Origin: Albugo candida
Lineage: Eukaryota; Oomycota; Peronosporomycetes; Albuginales; Albuginaceae
Assembly: GCA_905220665.1 (NCBI GenBank)
Contig: CAJNAR010000020.1
Location: 207,804-271,803, forward strand
Length of the DNA: 64,000 nucleotides
Direction of reading: 5' to 3'
Shown: positions 21,511 through 33,188 of the stretch, piece after piece
Layout of the letters: each line of letters starts with the position of its first letter
How positions within the stretch are numbered: the first letter of the stretch is position 1
Position numbers and translations under genes: made by a program
The notes under the pieces: model-generated
Told to the model about the DNA's origin: nothing
Seen by the model: the letters and a program-made list of their open reading frames with translations, nothing else
Database searches by the model: none

Positions 21511-22752
21511 GGCCACTGCTAAATGTACACCCCACCTTTGCTATTTGTACACCCCACCGATCAATAGCCAATCAAAGGCCTGGTAAAGCTTCCTCACGTC
21601 GCGAAACTGTTCAGACGCGTAGTTACCTCCTGTTACGAATGTTTTGTAACAGATTCGTCACTCAAGTGCAGATGTTGCGCCTTCTCACACACTTTCAACA
21701 ATGACCGTAACTTGTACACGACACTTATCCCCTTGAGGATTCAACACCTCCTACTCTTTCTAATTATTGTCATTCGAGTGCATAATAACTCGAGCAATCT
21801 TCAAGGCAGGATAGGAGAAACCCCTCGATAGACCGTCTTGTGTCTCTTCAAATAATCTTTACACTTTTCAAGCCATCTAGCATTGATGAATGTTTTGATC
21901 TATCATGAAGGCCTTTTTTTTCCTCAAAGCATCATAAACTTTGCTTGCACTCATCTCCGATCAGCTGGCATCTTAACCAAGATCATGTTCTTATACAGCC
22001 ACAATCTGAAGTGATTGATCAGTATGTCTGCTGCGAGGAGTCTGAGACAAATGTTCTTTCACGGCTAGGCTGAAGGCTTTCTGATTATAAAAATACTTTG
22101 ACGTGGCACATTTCTCCTAGTTACTGGATTCGGTACATGCTCCTGTGCTATATAGATTAATTTCATTCTTGTTAGTGTATACGAGTCATTTAGAGAGATT
22201 CTCCGGCCTTTTTCACTGGAAGACACATCTTCTGGCAAAAGATTCAAGCTACGTTTGATGTGTACGTTTTGTATTTACAATGTTGCCGCTTAAATGTATA
22301 ATTGATGTTCGCTACTGCACTAGACGACTTGGCTTGCTGTGACATAGGCATTTTTGTATATGAAGCCACCGATGTATTCTCTGTTATAATTACTCGCATA
22401 TTTATTGAATTTAAGTGTGCTCAAGACTCTCTATGGATGCTACACCACTGCTTTCTTAGCAGGAAGCAGTTGATCGCTTCTACAATAAGACAAAAGATCA
22501 TTTTTGCGACATCAAACGCTTAGATTCAGCAAAAAAGCTGAATTTGTGCAGGAAAGATCGGAAGAGATAGAGTATGGCTTCGCCGAAGCGATCATTTCTA
22601 ACGCTGCTTTTTTATTCGTTCATGGTCTAGACCTTGCTACTTAGACAGAGGTACAACAATTATTTATACGTCCGAACACTTTCGCGACGCAAGGAATTTT
22701 TCCAGGCTTTTGATTGGCTATCAATCGGTGAGGTGTGCATTTAGCAGTGGCC
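21511..22752. mobile_element. Non-autonomous inverted-repeat element inside MULE A terminus
   Basis: 1242 bp bounded by inverted GGCCACTGCTAAATG. The repeats extend about 85-110 bp (CCGAT..ATAGCCAATCAAA.GCCTGG and GTCGCGAAA.TGTTC.GACG). The left copy carries an extra internal duplication of a ~20-bp TACACCCCACC block. No coding frame of interest inside. Flanks TTTTATTTA and TTTAATTAT could be a worn target duplication. Confidence 0.75.
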
Positions 22753-22865
22753 TTTAATTATTCTGTTATATTTGTTTAGAACACTCAGAGGCTACGATTG
22801 CCATGAATTTATGAAGGCCGGGGGCTGATCACAGAAAAGGTGGGGGCTAAATAACGGTTCCCCTT

Positions 22866-23690
22866 GGAAAATATGCTTTGCATTTTTTCCACTATGTTTA
22901 TGGCTTTATGCCATACACATAACAGACTTTGAGAAGTAGGGAAGTGTTCTTGAATTCCTGAGATTAGCGTCAGCTCGTGATCAACGACAAAAAATTGGAA
23001 GAGATTCGTCCCTAATTGGTCCAAAGAAGTTTATTGCTGAAGAGTATGAGGATTGACTCTCGATCGTCATGATAACAATGCGACGGTAAATATTTCTACA
23101 TTAACGAGCACCCAACGAGATGCAACAACGTAAGCTTCAAAGCATTTGTCTTGCATGTGGCATCCACCAGAAAAATGTCATTGTGACTCCGAGCCATCTC
23201 TGCAGATCTTGGATGGGTAAAGTACTGCACAGGTGGGAAATTTTTCCGTCATCATTGCTCACTATTGTTTCAACACCAAATTGCAATCTGCGAAATTTAT
23301 TTACAAGGGCATCCATCGGTGCATGGCAATCTGAAGTTTCAAGAATTGCGGGCGGGCGGACGTTGTTCAGTTTTTTTCAGGCAAAACAAGTCCCCGATCA
23401 CTCCGCAAACATGTTTGAATGATATTCGTTGGGACCCCAGCATCATACAATCTAACTATTGTCTTGCCCATTTCTGTTTCGAGTCTGAGGTGGACAAGAT
23501 GGGCGCTTGTGGAGGTGGATGGCATATGCTTATGATCCTCTTCAACCACGTGGAAAGTCCAATGCAGTTCACCTGTATGAATTTCAAGCGAAATGAACAA
23601 TTGTCAAGTACTGTCGAGGTCTTTCGTGTTTTAGTCTCTTCCGATAGACCAAGCCGATTGCAGTAAGACCCTCAATGGGCACATTTGTAG
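22866..23690 (-). pseudogene. MULE B transposase fragment
   Basis: 23600..23367 reads WTFHVVEEDHKHMPSTST then LYDAGVPTNIIQTCLRSD, the N-terminal part of a MULE transposase. 23024..22866 reads FFVVDHELTLISGIQEHFP then LLCVWHKAINIVEK, the second catalytic block (VTDRE changed to VVDHE). The part between is missing or decayed, and MULE A abuts its end. Confidence 0.7.
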
Positions 23691-24962
23691 TGGACCGTAT
23701 AGTGCCCTTTACGCTGCTTGCAGGGTGATTTTGTCACTATCCCATAGCTTGGGGTGGCAGCGAATTCATTCAATGCCTTTCCATCGCTTTGCGACAACAA
23801 TATTTGACTCCAGTAAGTCCGGTTGGTGGCTGCATCAATTTGTTCTGAATATTGACATCAGATTCTTTCGTGTATTTTGAATTTATTTTTTGTTTGAGCC
23901 GTTACTATTGCGCAGCTCGTTGAATATTTCTGCATGGTAGGGAGGGAAGCGAGGAAATCCGAGATCGTGGAAACGTGTAAGGTATTATGTATCTAATTTA
24001 CGTAGATGCAGTGATACAGTCACCCTAGCAATAAATTTGCGAGCCTTTAGTTTTAATTCACCCTCTTGATAGCACTCACTTACTCCCTAATTCATTGGCC
24101 AAAATCCACTGAAATTTACTTTAGACGAAAATCAATATTCACTCGTAAAACTACTACCACTCAACTCACTACCACCCATCCCACTCGAAAGGAAAAAAAA
24201 TCAGATTCTCAGCTTTCTAGATCAAATGTCCAATCTCTTATATCGCGAATACCCACAGAGAAAAAGCTAAGGCTGTTATTTTTTATATCAAAAATAGCTT
24301 TTCATAATTTCTGAAACGTTTTGTTTATGAATGCAGATTTCTTATGTCCTCAATAAAAGCTCCTTTTGGTTATATACGTATTAAAGCAGATCTATGGTGT
24401 ATAGTGCAAGATAGTTATAATCAGGACGTTTAATCGGTAGACAAGAGTTCTTCCTCTTCACATAAAAGATTTCAATGCAGCAAAACGAATTTCATTATAT
24501 TTAAGTACATAGGCAACGATTTGAGGTAATGGACGCCACTTGCTCGTAACTTCATTTTTGATGGACTAGTAGTCCTTTGGAATTCGGTCAATTTTCGGCC
24601 ATTTTCTATAGGACGAGCGATATTTGGCCGCCCGAAAATCAAGGATTTTGGATTTTTTTCGATTTGAAATGTTTGAATTAATCAATTTATTCATCAACCC
24701 ACTATAGAAGCCCAAAGTTGTGTTTTCCGGAACCCCTACTTCAGGTTCATAGTAATGGGAATGCTCACACAGTAAAACCTGTTGAACTTGATACTATTAA
24801 GACCGACCTTTTTTATTCAGTGTGTATGCCAAGTTATTGATTATGAAACGATCTCCCAGAGTATGGTCCCGTTAATGTAGTATCAAGCCGTGAGGCAGTT
24901 CATGTCCATCAGGATTGAATTTGGTACGCGTCGGTGAGAGAATGACGGCATACTCCGCAGCT
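23691..24962. other. AT-rich spacer inside the large transposon
   Basis: About 1.3 kb with only short chance frames. A weak (ACTACCACTCA)-like stretch lies near 24145-24185 and short A/T runs near 24640. No gene or RNA recognised. Confidence 0.4.
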
Positions 24963-26083
24963 TTAGCACTTAACTCTTCGTGGTAAATATCCATATATCA
25001 CTGAGATTTTCGATAGTAGTTCTTTATCTCGTCCACACTGACCGAATTCAATGCTTTTGGCACCATGTCCTTTCGTCCAGTCCATGAATAATTGCAGTGA
25101 TTTCGTACGTACCGCTTGGCAGAGCCCCAAAACTTCTCGTTGAAGTTGAGTTCGCAATGAAATTCTGGATAAAATATTATCATGGGGCCGGCACCAACAA
25201 TCGCCAAACGTTTCCGGATCAAGCTGATAAAATGCAATAAGCTACTTTAACATGCACTTATGGCGAAGAATGTCCGGTTGATTTACCATGATTTTTCTGC
25301 CTCAGCAATCCAGTTCGGTTGGAGGACATTTCACGCGACAGTCAGGTGTAAGGACTGCACGCCAAAGTCCTCGTTCTTCAGAGACAAGTTTGATACCCTT
25401 TGCCTTGCCACGAAGTTTTTCAATTAGATGATTTTCTGGATAAACCTATTCCTGGTAAATTCCATTTCCACAAGTCGTGTATCGCATCAGATGTTGTTTG
25501 CCACCAGGGCCCAGGTTCATGCGGTTTGCACAGAGCGCATCATCAAAAAGGCAGCGTGGCTGGTGGCATTGTCAAAGGCAAAGAGGGCCTGCATGCCTGG
25601 GAATTGTGCCTCAAAGATGGAGATTGCTCGATCAAGCACCTGGTTGTAGAGGTCTATTGCCTCCCACCATCCGTCTATTTTTACTGGATTCCAAGGGGAA
25701 TGATCACACATGCTTTTTCTGGCAGCGTCGGAAACTACTCTTTTTTTCTCTTGGTCCAGGGCGAGACGTCTCGAAATTGGACAAAGGAAGTCACTGACAT
25801 GAATGGATATCCCTTGGCCTTTCTTGCGCAATGGTTGTTCTCCATCCGGCATCCAAAGGCGCTTCAACGCATCATTGGCAACAAACGTACTTTCATCATG
25901 GGTCACCAGAAGAAGTGGTTGAATGTTCGCTGCTGGCCATATTACATCATCTTGGTTTTTCTCGAAATGATCATCTTTTGCAGGGAAAACAGGCATGCGA
26001 GCATCAAGTTTATCTAATCTGGCCAGAAACTTTTGGCGATACTCAATAATATCTTCTCTTTCATGACCATCTATGTAAATCAC
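24963..26083 (-). pseudogene. DDE-superfamily transposase/endonuclease
   Basis: 26083..25517 is a 189-codon frame: YIDGHEREDIIEYRQKFLAR, a strand ending THDESTFVAND (first acidic block), PLRKKGQGISIHVSDFL, and QALFAFDNATSHAAF (second Asp in a FDNA block). A shifted stretch at 25240-25400 reads KCPPTELDC and NQPD, and 25237..24998 reads FYPEFHCELNFNEKFWGSAK with the third acidic block (CELN..E). The order matches the DDE endonuclease family common in fungal and oomycete transposons. Shifts and stops between blocks suggest decay. It is probably the transposase of the 18952-27541 element. Confidence 0.75.
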
Positions 26084-26440
26084 CTTCGCAACTTTGCGGG
26101 AGGTTATGTCTAAGGACTGTAGTCAGCGCATCATCGTTCGTTCAAATATTTTTGGGCAAATAAGTTACTTTAACACTGGGAGGGTTTCTTCATTCGTGTG
26201 TTTTGAAAAGGTTGCAATTTCGACGTTGAACTTATGTGCACGGAGCTATTGCTTTAGGGTAATGATGCAGTACTCGTCCAGGAGAAAAAATTGATCACTT
26301 GGCGTGTTTCCCTTGATTCTACTGAGGCAGAGACCCGTCTTACATAAACGATTCAGCATATGTCCTTATTGATATAGAAAAGTGAACCCCTCTTCCTGCT
26401 GCATCTGATATAGAGGAACTTGCCGCTTTCTTCATTTATC

Positions 26441-26860
26441 CTATTTTGAGTAGTCGAAAGTACCCGAGTAGCGCTGCTTCACGCGCATGTGCTGCATTGC
26501 TCTTCCCGTTTGGCCTCGATTTAAGTTTTTGAGATTCTCAACTGCCAAACTGATCTCATCTTTGGCCCACTCAAAACTCTCGTCTACATCGGATTCATCA
26601 TCCAAGTCTGCATCATTTGCGTTATTCACATCCACTTCAGCACCAACTTCTGTAAACATTGGTTTCAGCGTCTAGTATTCAGTCAACGGTTTGGTTCCTC
26701 TCGCAGCATCATTCAGCACCGCCTCTTGCGTCTTTGTGTGCATGACAATTTCCCAGCTACCGCACTGGTCGGTTGCTGTCGTTGGACAGCACTGGGAGAA
26801 CAGCTCTCTCAATATTCCCACAATCCTGTCATCATCTTCCACTTCATTTTCGTTCTCCAT
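26441..26860 (-). pseudogene. Probable N-terminal part of the same DDE transposon
   Basis: Two minus frames, 26860..26672 (acidic, ENEVEDDDRIVGILRELF) and 26659..26441 (very acidic DLDDESDVDESFEWAKDEIS, then GRAMQHMRVKQRY), lie upstream of the catalytic frames in the same orientation. No domain recognised; assignment is by position. Confidence 0.35.
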
Positions 26861-27457
26861 CTGAGATTTATTTTCACTGCAGCCACTGCTACTTTCAAGT
26901 CATGCACATCACCATGGACATCAATTTTCTGCTTCTTGTTATCTGCAGCATGTACTGATGCCATGTACAAGTGTTTCTTTTATTTTTTGAGACGTGGCAT
27001 GGTCACTTTAAGGAGCTTTAAGTGCAAACAAATACGGAGATCGTTATGAACTTCTGAAGTGATATCCACAAATCTTGTCCATAGAGCACATCCTATTTTA
27101 TGGATCCTCCAATAGTGCTTTACGGAACCCCTAAAGATTATCGCGATTGATTAATCTACCTACATACACTACACCTGATTGGCTAACAGAACCGGTTATT
27201 GGCACGTTAGAAGTATAGGCTGTATTCAACAAATTTTTGAAATTTGGCCGCATAATTAGGGGGAGGGTGTCGGTTATAAGTGTCTTGCACTATGTGTGCT
27301 GAGTGTATAAGGTCAATCACTTGAGTTCAATTTATAGTGTGTTTTTGCCGAGGTGTAGTTGGAAGTGAGTCACCGCGCGTGATAGATGAGTGATGATTAT
27401 CAATGAATTCTAGCCAATAAATTGGGGAGGGGTGAGTGAATGCTAACGCCTACTTGA

Positions 27458-27541
27458 ATTTATATTGGGTTACACAAATAAGCCAATCAGAGGTGATTTG
27501 TCTGTGGCGTTGTCAAAACGTCTGTGGCAATAGTCACACCC
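27458..27541 (-). repeat. Right terminal inverted repeat of large transposon
   Basis: Opposite-strand partner of 18952..19037, ending CACACCC. Confidence 0.75.
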
Positions 27542-28394
27542 TTGAAAAAATCCTGACCAGACATGATGAGATAACCTCATCGTCTATCCGGCATATTCTA
27601 TTCCCTAAAATCTTGACTTGGACAGAAATAAATATCTCTAGACTGCGCTGTTCATTGTCCTCCGATATTGTTGATCCGATCATAGGAAGTCGTATCAACA
27701 AATTCAGGATATTGGAAACGCACAAACAAGACGACAAATTACAATGCGTGTCCCCAATCAAGGTCCAATATCAGACGGTGTAAGTGTGAATGGACCTACA
27801 TTAGTCTAAAGCGGCAAACTCTATTGCAGATAAATTTACTGCCTCAAAGGAGTACCTATTGCTCTGTTGTTTGATCAATACATAATACCTCTATGAGCAT
27901 CTTTAAAATCAGAGACGGAGTACTTTTAGAAATTTAGAAGCAAACACATAAGATCAAGCACAGGGAAGAATTGGAAGAGAGGGACATATTTCTGGAAGAA
28001 CTTTCTTTTTAATTTTTTGTTATGCTCTACTTAAATGATAAAAAGTCACGGATACATATACAGAGCTCTCTCGACTCGAGAAATAGGTGAAGTATGCTTC
28101 GTATGGGACGTTATCTACGGGATAACACCATAGAATTTGTGTATGCATGACCTTGAGCGTGTATCCGTGCACAACATGAAAAAGCTTTCTTTACAGGATC
28201 TTATGTAGCATCAGGATCGTTCGATAATTGCTTTATCAAGGCCTAGAATTAAATCTATGAGATTGCATTCCTTCATTTTCTTATGAACCTATGACTCGTT
28301 TACACACTTAAACAATCCAGACTTGTTAGCATGTACATGACGGATTAGTTGAAGATGGGTGTGTTGTTGTCAAGTTACGCTATCGGACGATGCA
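27542..28394. other. Spacer with one open frame of unknown meaning
   Basis: A plus frame to 27783 (HILFPKILTWTEINIS ... KQDDKLQCVSPIKVQYQ) follows a CAG at 27560 and might be a last exon of a host gene cut by the transposon, but no family is recognised. The rest, to 28394, is AT-rich with no feature. Confidence 0.3.
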
Positions 28395-28601
28395 TGTTGG
28401 TAACGGCACATGATTACTGATCTGCGTCGAGGCGATTTGTAATGTGCGACTATACGCTTAGTAATGCGCGGTATGGAAAACTATCAAGGTATAGTCGAAA
28501 AAACCAAGAGGCTTAGAGTGGCAAGAGAGTTTGCGAACTAAGAACCTAGGTATATTTAGTATTCAGTTTTCCACCTGCTGAGCACTACGCATCTTTTAAC
28601 A
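28395..28601 (+). repeat. Probable 5' LTR of Copia B
   Basis: Inferred from position: it starts TGTTGG and ends TTTTAACA directly before the primer-site-like GGGTATGAGCCC, with a length (207 bp) like the other LTRs here. No second copy is present to prove it. Confidence 0.45.
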
Positions 28602-28613
28602 GGGTATGAGCCC
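28602..28613 (+). promoter_or_regulatory. Putative tRNA-Met primer-binding site, Copia B
   Basis: GGGTATGAGCCC right after the LTR end. It differs from the Copia D site only by one missing T, and includes the gag ATG at 28606. Confidence 0.55.
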
Positions 28614-29600
28614 AACAGCTGGTTCTGACAGCGCACTAATCGCACCAAACCCAGTCAGCTTTGGCGACGGTCACGAAAGCACCGAAGCGTTTCCTGCAGT
28701 AACTCAAGGCGTATCGACGGCCCACGAGAGGGGCGATGACGTCAACGCCCAAATACTAGCGACTCTCGTCGACCTGCAAACGCGATGAAAACGACCGTAT
28801 TATGGGAGCGATTGAGTCGAGGATGTTTCTCTCTGCACTTGCCAATCGTCGCGGTGGTACACCGATGCACATCGACGCACAAGGGCACTCGCCGATGCGT
28901 CCAAGAACTGGGAAAGACCGCACAAGTGTATCTTAGCAAGGAGCTGCCCTGAACGCGACGCAGCCAGGATGGTAGGCATCACAAACAGCTCCACCGGTGC
29001 GTGCGCCGTATTCAGACATAGATTACGCGGCGGCGCAGGATTATGCGCGTCGGATGAAGCCAGACGCACAGCAAGCAATGAGAGTTCCGGACGAGCGTCA
29101 AAGAAGATTGACTATCCGGAAATTCGATGGCTCCGAGCTTTATCGAGGCTTAGGATCCGGTTTTCTAGACCGGAGAAGGACATTCATGCTTCAGGTCCAG
29201 TACGCTTAAGAGACATATGGTTTCGACAGGTCCGAAGACGAAAAGACTGACCTTCTTGGTCACTACCTTAGTTGCACGGCCGAGCGCTACTACAACAAGC
29301 AGATCCAGACATTGTGGTATCAGACACCAACGCTTGCTCACGTTATGGAGCGTCTTCATCAGACATTCAAGACAAGTATCATATCGTCCGAGTCGATGAA
29401 GCTTTTTACAGCGAAGAAAGATCTAAAGAGAAGCTGCCCCAGCATTACGTTTACTTGGTGGTGGTGAGCGATGCGTGTGGCGGCGCTGATGCGCAAGTGC
29501 TTGAGAACATTGTGCACCATGCGTCGACTGCGCTTCACACGGTACTAATGGCCAAGTACTACGGCAGTCGTCCTGAATAACTTGCTCAAGCCGAAGAGCT
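28606..29600 (+). pseudogene. Copia B gag remnants
   Basis: ATG at 28606 opens 60 codons (MSPTAGSDSALIAPNPVSFG ... ILATLVDLQTR) before a stop. Continuations in other frames read ATRTTVFRHRLRGG-like stretches, then EAFYSEERSKEKLPQHYVYL near 29400. The start MSP is shared with Copia A and D. No intact zinc knuckle was seen, although CFECGKFWHIW near 29670 may be a worn one. Confidence 0.5.
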
Positions 29601-30179
29601 TGAACTTGGCAAGGGCGTCGTAACACACGTTGCTGAAAGCAAGCCACGCGTTGATACGCGCACGTGTTTTGAGTGTGGCAAGTTCTGGCACATCTGGTCG
29701 GTCTGTACTGACGAAAGGAAGAAGGCGAAGAGAAACAATGGCATCAAGCGGAGTTGGAGAAATAATGCCAGGACAAAGTACATTGTTAACCACACTTTGT
29801 CTATACAAGATGCCAAGGCCCAGGATAGATTATGGATTCCGGGCAGTGGATCTAGGAGGCACCTCTTCAATGATGAGGCAAAATAATGTGATGACCAATG
29901 CCTGGTCGCCAACGGAAAAACGCTTCGTCTTACATTGGCCGGAAATGTGATGATTCACGTGATGGCATGCGGAAAAGCTAGTATTATACGACTTACAGAA
30001 GTCTAGTACGCACCGCTGCTAACGCGCAATATCGCTGTCGTACGGTAATCTTGAGCTTAGAGGTTACGGCCTCTAGTATAAGAATAACAGGAAAGCCCTT
30101 AACGCCCTCAATACCGGCTCCGTCGTGCTCGACGTGGCGATGTGCAACAACGTGCTCGTCATCGAGGCGTGAGAAAAAA

Positions 30180-30868
30180 GAGCTAACGAAGGGATATTGA
30201 AGACGTTCATTGCTGCGATTGATGAAGAAAAAAATCAGGAAGTTGATGAAGGTGTGCATTCAGGAACGCTCATGCACTTTCACCAACTTTTCGGCCATCT
30301 ATCCTACAACACTATTGAGAGAGCGGTGCGTGATCCTAGATCTGGAATCCGGCTTACTGATAAGGAGAGAGTGACGTGTCACATGCACGCAAGAGAAGAA
30401 GTCAAAGAGCGCGCAGTCCAAGAAGGACACAGGCGTGCATTCACCGATTTACCGTATTGGTGGTGTTATCTGTTCGGACCTCAAAGGGCCCATGTCACCA
30501 AAAGATCGAGTGGGAAATCGGTATCTTGTCAGCTTCGTGGATCACAAGAGAGATTACTGCCGCGTGTTTCTCGCACGCATAAAGGATCAAGAGTCGAAGA
30601 AGTTTGAGTATTTCTTAATCTTCTTTGAGAAGCGTTTCAGTTGCCGGGTCCATGTTCTGCGAACGGACGGTGGTTGGGAATACAAGAATGTGGATTTTAT
30701 TTGCTGGCGTGGCGAGACAAGTGAGCGAGGCGCGCAACCAAGCTACAGATGGAAAAGCCGAGCGTTTGCACAAAACGTTCCCAAAGAATGGCGCGCTCTA
30801 TGATATTCGCAAGAAAACTCCCGCTGTCTTTCTGGGGTGACGCGGTCGAATACTCGGCGCTGGGGCTG
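30180..30868 (+). pseudogene. Copia B gag-pre-integrase and integrase, truncated by hAT
   Basis: MHFHQLFGHLSYNTIERAV gives the HHCC-region His pair. GVICSDLKGPMSPKDRVGNR carries the first catalytic Asp, YLVSFVDHKRDYCRVFLARI follows, and HVLRTDGGWEY holds the second Asp. A shifted GKAERLHKTFPKNG and DAVEYSALG end abruptly where the hAT-flanking repeats start. Confidence 0.8.
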
Positions 30869-30904
30869 CAAATGGATCTAGATTCACTGGATCTGGATTT
30901 TTTT

Positions 30905-31033
30905 TCAGATCCAGATCCATTTAGCAAACGGATCCTATTCTTAGATCCAGATCCATTTAACAAATGGATCCAACTCACAGATCCAGATCCATTTAGCAAA
31001 TGGATCCAACTCACAGATCCAGATCCAGATCCA
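30905..31033. repeat. 36-bp tandem repeats, left end of hAT
   Basis: Three units of AGATCCAGATCCATTTARCA then AAYGGATCC.A.. plus a partial AGATCCAGATCC run. In the plus frame they read as DPDPF(S/N)KW-IQLT repeats, which is a by-product of the DNA repeat. Confidence 0.85.
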
Positions 31034-31065
31034 CCAAGATCTCATAAAAATATAAAAATAAATTT

Positions 31066-33188
31066 AATTGAAATATGAGTCTATGGTATTTTCAAGTAGT
31101 TCTCCCTTATTTTGAAAAGTAATTTTTTCATTATCAGCCCCTGATCTTGAACAACTTAAATGGTAACTAGGACTAGTTTTTTTGGACATGAGCCAATCTT
31201 TTGTGCAGATCAAAGCTTCTACTGCTAGGAGGGAGGCTAATCGAAGATCTAAAATCATCCAGGATTCGTCCTCCAGAGCTGAAAGCTTGCTCAGAGGCAA
31301 CCGATATTGCAGGAATTGCCATGACGTCAACAGCAATTTGAGACAATAGAGGAAAGTTTTCGTGGTTTGATTTCCACCACTCTAGTATAGAGAGATCAGC
31401 TTGGAGAGGGTAAGCGGGTTCTTTCTGGTATATCTCAAATTCCGACTTTGTTTGCATCTGGCTGGTATTTTGAGAGGCTTTCAGAAAGTTTAAAAATCCT
31501 GCTTGCTCACTGAAGGTAGCCTCAATAATATTTGCAAAATATATAGAAGAGTTGAGTTGCGAGATAGAATCATCTTGTCTGATATTATCAAGTCTGTATT
31601 TGTCGAGGAATGCTAGGAAACTAAAAGTGGTGTAATTAGCCTTTGTCTTGAACAGGTAAAAAGTATATCCAAAAGCTACCTTGATTCCAAGTCTACCATC
31701 TTATCAATGCATACACTGCATCAACTTGTTCAAAAACATATGAAAAGTATCTCATCTTGTAATGAGGATCAAAGGATAGTGGCAAAAGAAAGATTCTTCT
31801 CTGAGGGCTGATTTCTTCCATACTCCGATTTTTTTTCAATTTTGCCTCCATAGGCTGGCTTATACTCCTGATGAAATCATTGGGATGAGTCTTCCCGACC
31901 TCAATAGTTTTTAGCACTGCCAAAGAAGAGTGAACACAAGATGAGCTGTTGGAATAACTGCATCCCGAAAGATCTAAAGTTGCTGCAATAAGGAGCATTA
32001 GCCGAAACCTTTGCAATTGTGTAAATGTGTTAACAACAAAGTGCAATTACCTTGCTTGAAAATTTTAAAAAAACCAGCCAGTCTTCATTTATCCCATTCT
32101 TTTACTGAAATCTCTTCGAACGGTTTCTGATCGGCAAGGGCATTGAAGATACTTATGTACGGAAAGGTGCTTAACATATCATTTGTCGAGTTCCAGCGAG
32201 TTGCAACATCTGGTTTTGGCTGGGCTGTCGTGGAAGGGATACTGGAATCATTTCCAATCGCTGCTTTCCACAAGCGTTTGCGAGCAGGCGACGATCTAAT
32301 CCATTTTATGTTGGACCGAAATTGAAAAGAAATTGCAGTATGAGGTGAAATTCAAATAAGGAATACCACTATGATTGATTGTTTAATTACCAAAGATTAC
32401 TCTGAAGCATTCATCCCGTCATCGACTATCAAATTCAAGATGTGTGCAATGCACTTTCCATGAAAGTATTTGGGATCTTGATTTCTACTTCTAAATGTTG
32501 AATAATATGGCCAACCGCCACCCTGTTTGATGAAGCATTATCAAGGGCGAGGGTCATCATCTTTGAAGTTGAAGCCACCACTCCCAGGAAATCTGTAGAT
32601 ATATCTTTGCCAGTGTGTCCTCCTGTCAAATCACGAAAGCTGTTTACCTTTTTGTTGAACTTGTATCCTGAAGTGATCCATTGCGCAGCCACTGCCATGT
32701 AGTTAATGTTTTGATTAGAAGTCCAAATATCTGAGGTAAAAGATATTCTAGAATTGGAGGCCGCAATGTCAGCCATGATTTCCGCTGTCATCTTCTGTAG
32801 TTGAGTCAACATTTTGGCTTTGACAGTTGCTCTGCTGATAGCTTTGAAGTTTGGCTGTAAAGTTTCCATCAGGCTGCGGAATCCAGAAAGTTCCACATGA
32901 GATAATGTCAACTCACGAAGAATATTCATTCCGATTATCTCTCGTTGGCAACGTTTGATCATATTTCCAAATTGACTGGGAAGGTCTTGCGAAACTTAAC
33001 ACTGTTTGGGTTTCCCCTTTGGTGTCCACCTTATGCTTTTTGTAGTGCTTTATTACAGCAGATGTTCCTGTTTTAAAGCTCCGGACAGCAGAGCATTTGT
33101 TGTTGCACTTGGCTTTCAGATCCCTCTCGGGGGTTTTATACTCCTCGAAATCTTCCCAGACAGCTGAGGAGCGGCCCCGCTTTAGCAT
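31066..33188 (-). pseudogene. hAT transposase with BED finger
   Basis: 33188..32913 is a BED zinc finger (WEDFEEY, AKCNNKC, HYKKH). 32962..32435 is the hAT core: SFTSDIWTSNQNINYMAVAA, QWITSGYKFNKKV and LALDNASSN. 32273..32085 gives KPDVATRWNSTNDML, and 32046..31693 the helical middle with LSFDPHYKM. 31457..31173 is the C-terminal dimerisation region: DLSILEWWKSNHENFPLLSQ, ISVASEQAFSSGGRI, and the tail ending in 31336..31066. The pieces are in order, separated by stops, shifts or possible short introns. Confidence 0.85.

Larger units (their letters stand above)
19050..22858 (+). mobile_element. Mutator-like element MULE A
   Basis: Plus-strand MULE with long terminal inverted repeats, each made of two related ~95-bp units: left 19050..19140 and 19141..19245, right 21391..21510 and 22753..22858. 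Units share the core CATAAATTGAT, GCCTCTGATT and AACRGAATA-like blocks. The right repeat is split by a 1.24-kb insertion. The transposase is at 19257..21355. Ends are approximate and no 9-bp target duplication was recognised. Confidence 0.7.
18952..27541. mobile_element. Large DNA transposon framed by ~86-bp inverted repeats, with nested insertions
   Basis: 18952..19037 and 27458..27541 are inverted copies starting GGGTGTGACTAT.GCCACAG, continuing through ACGTTTT and GCCACAGACAAA to TTGTGTA-like ends. Between them lie a minus-strand DDE transposase (24963..26860) that may belong to this element, plus MULE A, a non-autonomous insert and MULE B. No clear target duplication is visible (AAAT outside left, TTGA outside right). 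Confidence 0.6.

Noticed and set aside
31020..31040. CRISPR-like array from AGATCCAGATCC repeats
   Set aside because: Units are contiguous with no spacers of uniform length and sit at a transposon end.
30869..31078. Plus-strand 109-codon frame with DPDPF repeats as a repeat protein
   Set aside because: The peptide repeat is the translation of the hAT sub-terminal 36-bp DNA repeat and also starts inside broken integrase; not a gene.
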